The notes below the pieces were generated by a model that was given only the letters and a program-made list of their open reading frames with translations, had not been told where the DNA came from and did no database searches. Below are positions 11,553 through 25,218 of a stretch of 64,000 nt of DNA, piece after piece (positions within the stretch are counted from its first letter, which is position 1; the number at the start of each line of letters is the position of its first letter). Source of the stretch: Acytostelium subglobosum LB1 (Eukaryota > Evosea > Eumycetozoa > Acytosteliales > Acytosteliaceae); the NCBI RefSeq assembly GCF_000787575.1, contig NW_012236529.1, positions 1,240,001 through 1,304,000 on the forward strand. The letters are read 5' to 3'. The position numbers were made by a program, and so were the translations under genes.

Positions 11553-11929
11553 TTTGGTTTGGGTTGGATGAATGTGGATGGGATGATACTCGCTCTCATC
11601 ATATCCAACTACAACAACGAATGACAGTTGTCAATTAAACATAGAGTAGACTAGTTAGAGTAAGGTAGGTAGACATACATTACCCTCGCACATGTTATAA
11701 CGAAGAAGGAGGGAACATTGGGACAAACTCAGCAAAGACATAGTTTAAAATTCGGATTCGAAAAGACATGGATGGGGTGAAGTTGCTGATTCCGACTCAT
11801 TCACATGAATGTAGCTTGGATGTCAACACACTTAAAAGGGTAATGTAACTCATTCATACTTTACTTTAACCTTTATATACTTATAACAAGTAGTAATACA
11901 TATACTATTAGTAGTAGTAATACATAAGA
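11553..11929. other. Intergenic, upstream of the secreted hydrolase
   Basis: AT-rich promoter-like DNA leading to the ATG at 11930. Nothing else recognised. Confidence 0.5.
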
Positions 11930-14675
11930 ATGAAGACTACTGTTATATCAATAATAGTATTATTGATTATATCAATCACTTTTGTGATCTCTTCAACTTC
12001 AACAACAGAGTCAACAACCAACAAAACACCTCTAAACTTAAATAGTATTAAATGGACTACAGAGATAATGTTAACTGAATGGGATGTGATCGGTCCATTC
12101 CCATCGGCACCAAGAGAGGATGGTGCTGATGTGCTTGATGCATTCGGTGGCATCACTGGCATCCCACGTGCCGACCAGACCACCTACCCCACAGACATCA
12201 CTGACAATGGCCGTGCTGGCTGGACCCACATGACCGTGCCAAACGGCGTCGTCAACATCAACTATAACGAATCACAGGGTGTCAACTGGCCCCTTATCGA
12301 GGCGTGGGCTGGATCATCCGGCTCCTACTTTGCTGGCTGGGCGCTGTCCGACTTTACAATCAGCTCGCCAATGACCGTGATCACATCGTGTCAGGGCACT
12401 GCCAGATACTACCTCGACAATGTGCCAATGATGGGCGACTCATACAGCTCCGGTCTATCATACGGATCGGCCACACTCCAGCCCGGCACTCACACAGTCC
12501 GTGTTCGCATCATTGGATCTGAGGGCGCAGGCTTCGTCTGCACCGTTCAAGGCTACGACGCAGTCGAGTCAGCACCATTGTTGTTGCTCAACGATGTGCT
12601 CGTGTCTGATGTCGTCCAGGGCTCATTCGCCTCAAAGTACGCCTCGTTCGTCGTGCTCAACATGATGCCACAGCCAGTGCAAGTTGTCGGCGCGACCACC
12701 TCCTATCCATTCTTGGTGGAGGTGATCCAGCGTTTGGAGCCAATCGCCGTCGGTCAGATGGCACCAATCAACATCCAGCTCTACTCGTACGCCGAGCAGA
12801 TCGAGTGCACCAGCGCCAATGTTGTCTCAATCCCCATCAACATCAGCACAGACGCATCCTCAGTGGACCTCCAGGTGCTCCTGAACTTCTCCTGCAAGCC
12901 CTTTGGCGAGGCCTACATCTTCACCTTCCTGGACTTTGACAACTCTGTGCAGTACGCCGCTGCCACACCTCCCCTCTATGAGTGTGGTGCCGACATCAAA
13001 TGTCCAATCCTGCTGACACTACACGGTGCTGGTGTCGAGGCCAGCTCCACCGCTTGGACTGGTGCCTACCAACGCCAGAACTACTCCTGGACACTGTTCC
13101 CAACCAACAGACGTAACTATGGCTGGGACTGGCAGGGACCAGGATTGAGAAACGCCTTCAGCGCACTCGATGTCCTTTCAAACCAACTCCCAGGTGTACC
13201 ACATAACCTCACTGATCAATATGGCGCCGATCAATATCGTCTCCTTTACGCAGGACACAGCATGGGTGGACATGGTATGTATACTCTCGATACTCAATCA
13301 CACAATCATTCACTCACTCATTCGATCACATCTGATCAATCTAGGATGCTGGCACGTATCTACTCATTATCCTGATCGTGCACTGTCTATTTCACCTGCT
13401 GCCGGATGGATTGATATGCAGGTGTACTCTCCATTCTTCTTGAGACTGGGAGACAGCTGGACCGACCCATTCGTTCGCTTCATTCTGGACGCATCTATCT
13501 CTGAGCACAACACAGATATGTACGTGGGCAACATTGCCAACATCCCCTTGTTGGCTCGCTTTGGCTCAATCGACAACAACGTGCCACCCTACCATCTGCG
13601 CCGCATGGTGCGTCTCTACGACGAGATCAACCACAACAACACTGTTGGCCTCATCTCAGAGATCCCAGGCGAGGGCCATTGGTTTAACGGAGTTGTTGAC
13701 GACGCCATCATGCAGGCATTCTTCAACATCCACGTCAAGAGCGACATCCCAGCTCTGCAGACTCAGTTCGATGTGACCACTCTCAACCCTGCTTCGTCCG
13801 GCTCCAAGGGTGGCATCAACATCGTGCAGCTGCTCCAGCCATACCGTGTGGCCAAGATCAGAGTGCAGCAGCAGACCTCGACCGTGTGGAAGCTCATCAC
13901 CCAGAACGTGCGCCGCTTTGGCTTTGACCCATACTTTGAGCAGCAGCCCACAACCGTGATCATCGATGGTCAAACCTTTGCCTACGCCGCCATGCCCAAC
14001 CAGCACTTCTGTCAGCTGCAGCAGGGACGCTGGGCCGTGTGTGAGGACCAGTCATGGCTGTTCACCGAGAGAAACCCATCCAACTACGGCCCCGTCGTCC
14101 AGATCCTGCAGTCGCCATTGATCTTTGTCGTGGGTACCACGGGCCCAAAGGCTCAGACCGACCTTTACCTCCAGCTGGCCACATACATGTCCAACATGTT
14201 CTACTACCAGATGCGTTACGCTATTGAGGTGATGCCCGACACAGACTTCATCCCCGAGCTCCTTGACAACTCGAGCGTCGTTCTGTTTGGAGGCCCGCGC
14301 AACAACGAGGTCGCCTACAAGTTCCAGAACGAGTTCCCGGTCAAGTTTAGCGAGCAGGGTCCTGGATGGACCATTGGACAGAGTGAGTTCAACACACCAG
14401 CCACTGGTGTGCTCTTCATTGCACCATGCAGCCAGCGTCCCAACGAGTATCGTCAGGGATGTATGTTTGCCGTGTTGGAGGGTACCGATGAGGCCGGTAT
14501 CACCAAGTCCATCTCGTTGTTCCCCACCAAGTCAGCGTTTGCCACACCAGACTTTGCCGTAGCCGGACCAACCTATGGCTACAGTGGATCGGCTGGTCTT
14601 CAAGCACTCGGCTTCTGGGACAACCATTGGCAATTCGATCCAACCAACTCCTACATATCCTACATCCAACATTAA
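11930..14675 (+). CDS. Secreted alpha/beta-hydrolase (S9/esterase-like)
   Basis: Two exons (11930-13274, 13345-14675) give 891 aa. Residues 1-22 are a signal peptide. A long N-terminal beta-rich part (about 30-350) precedes the hydrolase fold. The fold shows a PILLTLHGAG oxyanion strand, the nucleophile elbow GHSMGGHG (Ser about 444, right at the exon junction), Asp in FGSIDNNVPP and His in GEGHW. The order and spacing fit prolyl-oligopeptidase or feruloyl-esterase-type enzymes. The C-terminal 300 residues may form a substrate or wall-binding region. No GPI or membrane segment is obvious. Substrate is unknown. Confidence 0.88.
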
Positions 14676-15374
14676 ATCAATTCATTGATTAAATAAGTGA
14701 GTGATTGAGTGAATGAATGAATGAACGATGACCCTGACAATAAGGATAAACCGCATGGTAACATCGTCGACCTGCGACACACTTCTAATAATATGTGTTT
14801 GTACATTGTACAGATAGATATAGCCGAGCCTTGTTTGGAAATGGCATGCACGTTGAGGCCTATGGATAGAGTCCAGAGGCCTGCCAGGTCCTTGGGTTCC
14901 TAAACATGTTCACCGAATAATGAAATTGTTTCAAGTGTGGCACGCACCCTTCAAACACACGCGAACTGTCGACACTTTCATCAATATCGCACGTGTGCGT
15001 GTGTGTGCGAGTTCCATTCAATTCCAATTTGTTGGCTAGCTGGCTGGTGCAGGAAAAGCAAATGGATTGGCGACCCTTCATACTAACAGACAAACAGACA
15101 CGAATAGATACCTGGTCCATTATGATGATAATAATGATGATAATGGAAGACGATAGTAACTCATTAATATTTTCCCAATCTTTTAAATTACATGTATGTA
15201 TTGAAGGATGATTACGTGATCATCTGATTGATCAAAGGACCTCTCACTAACAATCACTCAATCTCTCAATCACTCTATCACTCAAACATTCCAATCAACT
15301 TTGGAATTATCCCAATGACATAATCACAATTTGGAACTATCCCATACTCAATTATAACAGATAATCAATCAATA
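14676..15374. other. Intergenic between hydrolase and 7TM gene
   Basis: No coding exon recognised. Contains repeats of the ATTGA/TGAA type just after the hydrolase stop and a CACT/AATCA-rich stretch before the next ATG. Confidence 0.55.
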
Positions 15375-18300
15375 ATGGCATCAATGATGTTGTTGATATT
15401 GTTGGTGATAATGACACTAAATATTAGTGTAACACAGTCAATCAAGGTTGAATCTGCGACTATGACACATGTCAAGACTAATGTAGTTGGTATTGATGTG
15501 GAGTATGCATTGATGGACATCACATTCGACCAAGAGTTGTATATATATCAGACTGTTGCATGTCCAAACCACACATGTCCATCACCACCGGCTGTGGACT
15601 GCACCTGTGACTACACCGATCCCAACGCATGTCCCAAGACAACGTCTGGCGATTCATCATGTCCCAAATGTCCGGTCAACAATCCGTTTGGAGTCTCACT
15701 CTGTGACTTTGACACTCAGCCCTGGGTAACAATCACAGCCGATGAAATAATCGATTTCTCCAACATCACTGATCCTGTATTCATCAGGTACAAGGCCAAC
15801 ACCAAATATTGTGAAGGTCTAAAGGTATGTCCAGCCTCCCCTCGCCCCTTCACTCGTCCATACTTACCAATCACTCAATCACTCAATCTTGCGATCAATC
15901 ACACTGGAATAATTCCAATAACGAAACGATCAAACATCCTACTACAGCTGTATATATCACAATCACAGGGCAATGTTGAGGCACAATGGTCGACAGATGG
16001 AGACTTTGGAGTATTCACAAGATGGATGGGCTATGAGACAACGAGTATTATAAACTCAATCAATGTGTGCCCAACAGATAATGATTATTACTTGTATAAT
16101 CCAAGTTGGACAAACAACACATACTTTATGCGATTGATACCCTCACGTCCACCTGCATACTTCTCGGTTCACATAGTCTCGGCGACCGTACCCAAGTTGG
16201 ATACATCTGGCGCCCTTCCACGCTGCACCAACCTTACCAGCACACATAGATGCATCAATGATGGCGAACAGATCAAAGGCGAGTTCCCAACCAGGAATGA
16301 CATTCACTTCTTCACCTACATTGTGGACCGCCCGCAGATACTCACAATCTCATGTCCGTGGTTACAACAGGCCTTGGAGGTGTATATCTCGTTGACTAAG
16401 GATAACATGTTCCCAAGGAATAGTTCCGCCGACTACTTCCCCGACTACCCCTACGACAAGGAGCTCACACTCACGATGGGACCACATGATGATGGCACGC
16501 CACAAGTGATGTACATCTCTTTCGTGCCATTTTATCCGACCAACTACTCATGTGTCTTGACAACGACGCCCACGCGATGGAAGCGATCGATCACTGACAA
16601 CCCGGCCACGGCCGGATCATTCCTTCTGATGGGCACGGCCGAGCTGTTTGACATGAATGGCACCAGATACCAGAGTCCGAACTGGGCCAAGGCCAACCCG
16701 TTCTCCGTGCTATTCCCTCGTCAACACATCAATCCATTATGGCCAGTACCTGTGACCGTCGGCACATCCAACAACCTGTTTATAAACATCAACTTCTTTG
16801 GAGGGATGGTGTTTGACGAGGCGTCGAACCCGGCCAAGAACAGATCGTTCCAAGCAGCATTCCTCTTATCGTACAGTGACTACCACGAGACATCGGTGCA
16901 GGGCAATATACAAGACATAGCTCAGTCATACATGATCTTTAAGAACATGCTGGTGGACATCTATGGCGAGACGGTCAAAGGCCCAGTCTCATTTACCTTT
17001 GTCAACACAACCTGCGACTACACTGCCTATCAAACAGTATTGGACGAGATCAAGGCGACAGAGGAGGAGATATTTGCCTCCCGAGACTACACCGAAATGA
17101 CCACACTCAGGTACACTCTGGACATCTTCACCTTACGCGATGGATGGTACGCATGCTACTCGCAGGCCAATGACCTGCTGTCCACGGACACGGTCAACAT
17201 GACTATCCAGTCAACAAAATGCAGGTATGAGTTGGATGATCCGCGATGGGCACGCGACCCCTGCTGCAACAAGACCAACAGGTTCTATCAGTGTTGTGTA
17301 CCTCGTGAGATCACCGTAGAAGTTCAATCATATGTGGGAGTGAGGAACAACGAGGTCCGCGATAAATGTGCCAGCTATGACTGCACGTCCTCAGTCTTAG
17401 ATGAATACCAACACACTGTGGGCAGTCTTAACAATGGCGAGTGCAGCATCTCGCCAAATGACTACAAGGCCATTCAAACAACATTCGCGCTGGTCTTTAG
17501 ATCGTGCTGGAGCAAGGTCTACGACTTTGTCGACTGCGACAACGACTCACAATGCTCTGGATACCAGTGCAACATGTATACTCGCACTTGTGAACCACCG
17601 ATCGCCAAACAAGACTTGGACTACATTGGATGTATCGTCAACAACTCATTACCATCGACCATCTATTTCCTAAAGTACTCATTGGGATTGCAGCGCATCA
17701 AGGACAATCAGGAGCTGGTCCGCAACATCTATGACATGTTCTTGGACGATGACTGCCTTTCCGCTTCCGGGCTTTCCTACCGCAGCTACTACAATTACGC
17801 ATCAAACATGGTGGACACCCAGGTGTACTACCCCTCTCCCAGATGCTACGATCAGTACTGTGTGATCGAGCATGACTTTGGCTATGATGGAGTGTTTGGC
17901 GGTTACAGATTCTATCAATACTTCTGGAATGAGACAGAGTGCGCTGCCAACTCAATCTGTCAATCGGCACAATGTGACTCGGAGGCACCGGGCTGCATCT
18001 CCACATGTGACACGAGTCCATTCTGCGGCTATTGCACGAACAATCATTCATTATGTCACAACTTCTACGAAATGATCACAACTGAATCAAAGTGCAACAC
18101 ATCGTCCAACATGTGTCTGTTGCCCAATGGTAACTATATCCCAGACATCAGTGATGAAGATTGTACTACGATTGAGGGCACATGCACCCAGGACTGCGGC
18201 CTGGAGTGCACTGGACCCTACACTGGCTGTGTAGCTGCAAGTGTGATGAACATAACAGCATGTAAAGCATTGTCGAATGGTGCATGGCACAATGACTCGA

Positions 18301-20790
18301 TGTTCTGTGCGACCTCCGACTCAAAGACCAAGTGTCAACAACTAGGACCCGGATACACATGGATCAACTGTTCAACAATGTCCACATCAGAATGTTTCGC
18401 GAGAGTTGGCCCATTCATCAAGAACATCGGTAACAATCCCGACTATGTCAATATGTGCCAGGTCACACCGATCAAGTGTCTGACGCGACAAGAGTGCGAG
18501 GATCATGGAGGCCAGTGCTCGGACTCTTACTTCTTCGACCCTACCAATGTGTACGTCTATCCTCAAGGTCTGGGCAAGTGCGTCCACGGACACTTCAATT
18601 ATTTCGATAACATGCCGCAGCCACATTGCAACGTCAATGAACACGACTCGCCAATGGGTTGCTACACCTTGAGACCATCTGTCTTCAACCAGACTGAGTG
18701 CGAGGCAGTGCCAGGCGACAAGAGAATATGGTGGACACAGGCACGCAACAAGGCTGAATGTTTGGCCCCCATGGGCTGTCTGGTGGACGACTTGGGCGAC
18801 CTCAGCAACGTGTTTGAGTTCAGATTCAATGAAATGAACGAGTCACTGTGCAATGAGTGCAACAACAACTTCACAAATCGATGGACCAACAAGTTCAAGT
18901 GGACGCCAGGTCGTTGGCTGCCCGGTGTGCCAAAGAAACCGCAATGGATTAATGGTAGTGTCATTGTCAGCACGACCGCATGGCAACCAGCATTCAATCT
19001 CTCATCATTCTCCGTCAGCTTTGGTTATGCATTCTATGGCTACATGGTGGACCTGCTTCGATCCTCCGCAATGTGCCGCATGGAGCGACTTCAGAACAAC
19101 ATCCAATCGATCTCATGCAGCTGCTCGGGGCCAGGCGGCAAGGAGTGTTTCGAATCATCGGCCTTGATGCTCGGCTCGACCAGTGCCTGTGCGCAGCAGA
19201 CGTCTACATTCACATTTGGTCATGGACATCTAATATTCCATCCAGAGTCAGTGTTCATATCTTGTGTCAATGTGATCGTGTCACAGATGAGTCGGCAGTT
19301 GTTCAAGGCCACTCCTCATATGTCACTAAGCTCGAACTTTGTGTCGTACAAGAAGCCTGATGACTATGGAATCACTAACAGAAATGGCGCAGTTGTTGGA
19401 TCGATACTTGGCGATGGTATCAGACTACAGGCTCGTGGTATCTCATCTCTGACCGTCTGCTTGACCGGTGGTAACCCAACACGAGATTTCACTGTCTATG
19501 ACTTTGCTGAACAGGATGAAGATTTTCCCGAGATACTAAGGCCGTTGAATGTTACTAATATGATGTTGGCAGCCAATCCAGGAGGACCGACACTGCCTCC
19601 ACTCATCTGCGCTAACATCAGTCTGTCGCCATCGTATAACTGGTCACTACTCATATCCCATGAGCCAACATTCTTCCCAATCATACGAGTGGCCAACCAT
19701 GACTGGCAATCAAACAAGAAACAAGTGTTTGATCAAACTGCCACCAGACTACTCTACGCCCTTGGAGCACTCTTTGGACTCTGTGCACTCTGGGGATTAT
19801 TCCAACTTTGTGTCATACTTTATGATCGATTCAGGACCAATCAACCTCGTGTCAGCTTCAGGTAAGTGTCCTGGAATCACTCCACCAACGGAACTATTCC
19901 ACTCACTCAATCACTCCCTCTCCAACAGGTTGGTCCACTTGCTCATTCTGACCATCACAATGTTCATAACGATTCGGTCGATATACTTCCTTATCCTGCC
20001 GTCCGGAAAGCTGGCCGACTCTCAACTTGCGGATTATGTGATGGTTGTGTTGCCAACATTCATCTACTTTACTGCATTCACAGTGATCATCGTCATCTGG
20101 TATATTATTGCCAGCTCTCAATTCCATATTAGCTTCATCTCGCGATTCAAACTGTTGATTGGTATCATCAACCTTGTGCTCTACATGATTTTCGTCATCA
20201 TTGTACTGATCTTCAACTTTAGTCAAAGAGTGTTGGACAATGATTGTGGTGCCAGACGAGTTGTCGAGATGTCCAGGACCACCCCGCAGCGAATCGTTTC
20301 GATCTTCTATGCAGCGGCACAGGCTGCCATCTCATTGGTGATTGGTGCCGCCTTCATATACCTTGGCGTGTCGATACACATGTTGATGAGATTCCGCATG
20401 AAGTCCGACTTGGCTGGTGAGGCCAAGTATGCCCAACATTCAATCAAGATCACGGTGGTCACATTATGTTGCTCAATTGGATTCATACTACATTGTGCAT
20501 TCGTCTTGGTATTGGTGGCAGCCGAGCCTTCCAACGTCATATTCAGCTTCATAGGTTTGATCATCACAGAGATTATTCCAACGATCAGTATACTATACGC
20601 TTACAATCAAGGTGTTGGCGTGATCAAGCTGTGGCCAGGTAGTGGTAGTAGCAAGTCCGACCAGTCTGGCAACAAACTCAAAAGACCAAGGAGATCCAAG
20701 CGCTCAACCAGCGAAACAACCCTCTCAATCTCCACCGCCAATCCCTCCCTCAGTACGGCCAATCCTCAATCATCCAATAACATCCAATAA
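15375..20790 (+). CDS. Giant Cys-rich ectodomain with 7TM domain
   Basis: Exons 15375-15824, 15948-19861 and 19929-20790 give 1741 aa. The first intron (123 nt) is stop-free and in frame, but it has GTATGT...CTACAG ends and intron-type CAATCACT repeats. A signal peptide (about 1-22) is followed by about 1400 extracellular residues with many Cys, many Asn-X-Ser/Thr sites, and repeated short Cys modules (CxxCGYC-type, PSI/EGF-like) in the second half. Seven hydrophobic helices occupy the last 370 residues, beginning near ATRLLYALGALFGL, and a Ser/Thr/Asn-rich basic tail follows. Long ectodomain plus 7TM recalls adhesion-type receptors; the helix pattern also recalls TOM1/GPR137-like proteins. 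No GPS cleavage motif was recognised. Ligand and signalling partner are unknown. Confidence 0.87.
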
Positions 20791-20864
20791 AGTTCATTCA
20801 TTCCTTCAATCAATCAATCATTCAATCATGTGAGACTGGGATAGTACCATCAAATCGATCAAGT

Positions 20865-23185
20865 TTATGAGCTGTTGGTTTTCAGGACGTCGATGTTGAC
20901 TGTCGATGTGGTTGTCGTGGTTGTGGTCGTAGTATCGGCCTCCTCCTCGAGGACTCCTGTCGCCTCCTTGACCCTGTGATTCTTTGGCTTCTCGATTGTA
21001 ATCTTGAGTATGTTGGCCAGTGATTGTACCTCTTGCTTGGGCACGAGAAGATGGATTGACTTCTTTCCACGCCACACACAGAACCTCATGCCTCTGCTCT
21101 GATCCTGATCAGAGCCATCGACAGTGATGACAAAGCAGCCTGGATCCAAAGCCTCGAGACGCTCCTCGAGCTCCTTGGGGAACTCGGTGAACATGGGCTC
21201 GGAGACCTTGACGATGTGCACGAGGTCGTCGTGCGATAACTGAAGCACACGCTTCGTCATGAATGGCTGGACCCAGGAGACGGCATCCTGAGAGATACGG
21301 TAGGGACATGTCATCATGCCCAAACCATCGTGCTTCTGGAATGCCTTGAGTCCTGCGTTGATAATCTTTAGTCGTCGCGTCTTGTCGCCCTTGACCAACT
21401 CCACGATTGGGTCGGACGCCAGGTAGAGCTTGCCCATCTTCTCCGACCTCGTCAAGAGGTTGGCGATTGGGAAAGTTGGCTTGAGGCCATAAAACTGCAC
21501 GGCCATGTCCACCTCTTTCAAGTTCTCCTCAGTCAACAATATGAATGGCTCCTCATTGAACCTCACGTATGGGTTGTTCTTCTTCTTCTCCTCTGCTGCT
21601 GGCTCGGCTGTTGTTGGTGAGTCAACAGACTCCTGTTGTGGGGATGTTGGGGCATCAGAGGTGGTTGTAGTGGTAGTGGTCGAGGTTGTTGGTGCAGCTG
21701 ATGCTGTGCCATCCAAGAATCGCTTTCCAATCTGTTTGGGCATGTCAGCCACCTTCTCGAGGACGGTGATGAAGAATCCACCAGTGTCTTGGAAGTGTGG
21801 ATAGACACGCATGCAGTGCTGAAGACCAGCAGCGCGTGCCGCCTCCTCAGTGGGTGGGAAGAAAGTCTGCGGGATCTTGGCCTTCTTCATGGGTGGCACG
21901 TCATCCCATTTGGCAAAGCACTCACCCTCGCGGTCGATGACGGGCCACGTGTACATGCCATTGGCACGGATGAGCTCGGGGTGTTGTGCGCTGACATCGA
22001 CCACTCTGATCGATCCCTCAGCGCGCCTGATCAACTCCATGACGACGGCCTCATTCTCGAGAGGGTTGAGCGAGCATGTCGAGTAGACCATGCGACCGCC
22101 CACCTTGAGCAGGTTGGCGGCACGTGTCGCAATCGATACCTGAAGCTTGTGCAGGTTGGCGCCGGCCATGACGGTCCAGCGCTGCCACAGGTCCGGGTTC
22201 TTGCGCAGAGTGCCATCGCCTGAACAGGGCACATCGGCCAAGATCCTGTCAAACTGCAGAGGGAGCTTGCTGCCATCGTCCTGGTCCAGAGTGAGAAGGG
22301 GGAAGTTCTGAGCCTCGTGGTTGGTCACGACGATGCAGGGTGTACCCAAACGTGCAGTCTGATGCACAAGCATGTAGCAACGACTAGTGTCGACGTCGTT
22401 GGCAATGATCAGACCCTTGGGCAATGTGTCCTTGGGCACGCCTTGATGCAGAGCCTCAATGATCTGTGTAGTCTTTGAGCCAGGCGCAGCGCACATGTCC
22501 AGGACCATATGGTTGGGCTGGACCTCGAGGAAGACGGGTGGGATCATACTGACGGCCTCCTGGCGCGTCAGATTGCCCTGCTCGTCGTGGTGAACCAGGA
22601 ACTTTTGGAAGTCCGAAAGCACTGGGTTCTTCCTGAATGCGCGCTTGGGCACGGGCGAATGCCAGCCCAGATGATTTGGATACCATGGTATCTCGGTGGG
22701 CAGTGAGTACACGGTACCCTCGACCTCGACCTCCTTTGGCAATGCCTTAATCACAGCCTGCAATTGATCCAACACAACCTGAGTCAACTGTCCAATAGTA
22801 GTATTGATTCTAAATGTAGTTGGTAGTTGTTTGCCCATTGTATCCATGAACAACTTCCACTCCTCATCAGTCTTGAGTATGCCCATTTTCTAAACATTCA
22901 TTGATTGAGTGAGTGAGTTGAGTGATTGAGATTGATTGAATGAGTGGCACAACAACAACAACAACAACATACTTTGTAATAGTTCTCAAACAACTCGTTA
23001 CGTGTAACGATGTCAGCCCATTGCTTTGCGTTGGTACCTTGATCCCATGATTGATCAGTTCTATTCTTCTTTGTATTCCTTGTATCAATCAATGAGTTTG
23101 GACTTCCACTTCCATCATCAACTGCACCCTTTTGTTGTTGCTGCTGTTGTTGTTGTCTATTATTCTTCTTTCTTTTATTACCCAT
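20865..23185 (-). CDS. nsun2: tRNA/RNA cytosine-5 methyltransferase, NSUN2 type
   Basis: Two exons (23185-22973, 22889-20865) give 745 aa. The N-terminus is basic with a Gln run, then NELFENYYKK and LPTTFRINT, typical of NSUN2/Trm4. The SAM-binding motif I is LDMCAAPGSKT; motif IV has the PCSGDG Cys (about residue 290) and motif VI the STCS Cys (about residue 340), which are the release and nucleophile cysteines of this family. The enzyme makes m5C in tRNA anticodon and variable-loop positions, in the nucleus. A Ser/Thr/Pro-rich linker (about 440-475) and a Thr-rich tail are lineage-specific. Head to head with the eIF2-beta gene. Confidence 0.95.
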
Positions 23186-23530
23186 TATTATTATTATATG
23201 TATATATATAGAACTATGTATTAGTATCTATTTGAGATCAAATGAAGAGACAAAACGAAGAATAGATCGAATGAGGGCTCTTGACGAATTGAACGAAAGA
23301 GATGGAAGTTCCAACATTTGCCTTTTGCGAACAAACCATTCGTCGTTTCTTTTTTTTTCTCATTCAACCTTTGATGAGGATGTTGTTGAAGTGAGGTGTG
23401 TGTTTACAAGACAAAGGTACAAGTAGTTCATCTTGTGTGTTTAGCACAATCAATTCAATTCATTCAAATCAATCATAAACAATTATAATACCTATATTAT
23501 AGTTATAATAGTTAGATAGAATATAAAACA
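23186..23530. promoter_or_regulatory. Shared divergent promoter, nsun2 / eIF2-beta
   Basis: 345 bp between two divergent start codons. It is AT-rich, with a 9-T run near 23351, a feature common in dictyostelid promoters. Regulatory use is inferred from position. Confidence 0.5.
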
Positions 23531-23705
23531 ATGTCAGAGACTACACCAGAGGAACTACCTTCATTCGACCTGACCCAGAAGAAGAAGAAGAAGACCACTT
23601 CATCATCATCAACTGGTATGTCAACCCATTACATTGCGATAGGGCAAACAACAAGAAGCAGATGTAACAATCTAGCGATCACTATATTATGAATATCAAA
23701 CTTAC

Positions 23706-23754
<49 letters not shown>

Positions 23755-24857
23755 CTATCAAACAATCAAAAACAATATAATGAATGAATGAATAAACAGG
23801 TGAGGAGAAGAAGAAGAAGAGCACAAAGGTTACTGAACCAGTTGAGGAGGAGGTTGTAGAGAAGAAGAAGAAGTCATCATCAAAGAAGTCAAAGGATGAG
23901 AGTCCAGCACAGGAGGACGAGGATACAGTGGACTTTAACTCATTGAAAAAGAAGAAGAAGTCATCATCATCAAAGAAGTCATCAAAGGATGAGGTCGAGG
24001 AGGAGGCCCCCGCCGCCGCCGAAGGCGATGAGGACAGCGCCAATGTCATGGATCTTGGAAAGAAGAAGAAGAAGTCCTCGTCGAAATCAAAGGAGGAGAA
24101 GGAGGAGGCCGCCGAGAAGGAGGCTGCCGCAATGGCCGCCGAGCTCGAGTCAGAGAACATCACCGGCACCCCGTGGGTCGGCAGCGATCGCGACTACAGA
24201 TACGCAGAGTTGACCTACCGTGTCTACCATCTGCTCCAAGCCAACAACCCAGAGCTCATGACCGATCAGAAGCGTGCCATGAAGACCCCAACCGTCTTCA
24301 GAGATGGTAGCAGAAAGACTGTTTGGGCAAACTTCTCAGAGATTTGTCAGATGTATGTGTCCTATTGTCGTGTCATTGATCACTTGGACCAATGATCATG
24401 TCAACTAACATGCCCTTCACTCACCTCACTATCAATTTGCGATCAATCAATATAGCCTCAACCGTAAGCCAGAGCACGTTCTGTCATACGTCTTTACAGA
24501 GCTGGGTACCAATGGATCAGTTGATGGTAACCATCGTTTGGTCGTCAAGGGTAGATTCACTTCACAGCAGATGGAGGTCGTCATTCGTCATTATATTAGT
24601 ATGTAGCCACTCAATCCTCGCCCTTTACCCTCGAACCTCGCCACTAACTCTCAACCCTTTCAACCCTTACTCCTCGAACCTCAGGTGAATACGTCGCATG
24701 CCGTAACTGTAAATCACCAAACACTGTATTAGAGAGAACCAATCGTCTTTACTTCTTGTCGTGCAATGTGTGCAATTCAAAGCGTTCAGTTGTCGTCATC
24801 AAGAAGGGTCTGGAAGTTGGAAAGAACAAGGCGAAGGAGGGTCCCACCCCATCATAA
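23531..24857 (+). CDS. eif2s2: Translation initiation factor eIF2 beta subunit
   Basis: Four exons (23531-23615, 23800-24352, 24456-24598, 24685-24857) give 317 aa. The N-terminal half carries the poly-Lys blocks that bind eIF5 and eIF2B-epsilon; here they recur at least four times among Ser runs. The conserved core reads EICQILNRKPEHV, then ELGTNGSVDG and VKGRFT. The C-terminal zinc ribbon has CRNC and CNVC pairs. eIF2-beta is part of the ternary complex that brings Met-tRNA to the 40S subunit. Intron positions fall inside the conserved core and each keeps the frame. The start lies right after an AT-rich leader. Confidence 0.97.
23705..23753 (+). repeat. (TCAA)n microsatellite in eIF2-beta intron 1
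   Basis: About twelve perfect TCAA units in a row, the longest pure tetranucleotide tract in the window. Confidence 0.9.
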
Positions 24858-25218
24858 GAATTCTCGCGAGTCCTTATCATCACCTCCAACCAACCAATCC
24901 CAATCACAACAAAAAAGACAACCAACAACCGAAGCGCTTACCCATCCATCGATCTCCCAAGTCCCAAGCATGGTCACCATTCATCAATCGCCCACTCATC
25001 CATCATCACACCCACTCCCCTCACTTAATCAATCACGAAGGACTGGCGGTCCGTTGTTGGGATCGATCAACCTATTCCAAACGACCAACATGATCCAGTT
25101 CGATGTCGACGTATAATTGTCCCTTTCCCTCTCTCTCTCTCTCTCTCTTTACCAATATTATCTCAATAAACAATCTTTTGTTTAATAATAATAATTAACA
25201 ACAACTAATTGTGATCAA
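24858..25218. other. Convergent 3' region, eIF2-beta / ABHD13
   Basis: Holds the 3' ends of two convergent genes. A CT microsatellite lies at 25129-25148 and an AATAAA at about 25165, a likely poly(A) signal for eIF2-beta. ORFs here have no support. Confidence 0.6.

Noticed and set aside
21789-22223. 144-aa plus-strand ORF inside nsun2
   Set aside because: Antisense shadow of a GC-rich conserved exon.
23705-23753. Possible CRISPR-like array
   Set aside because: Pure TCAA microsatellite in an intron, no spacers.
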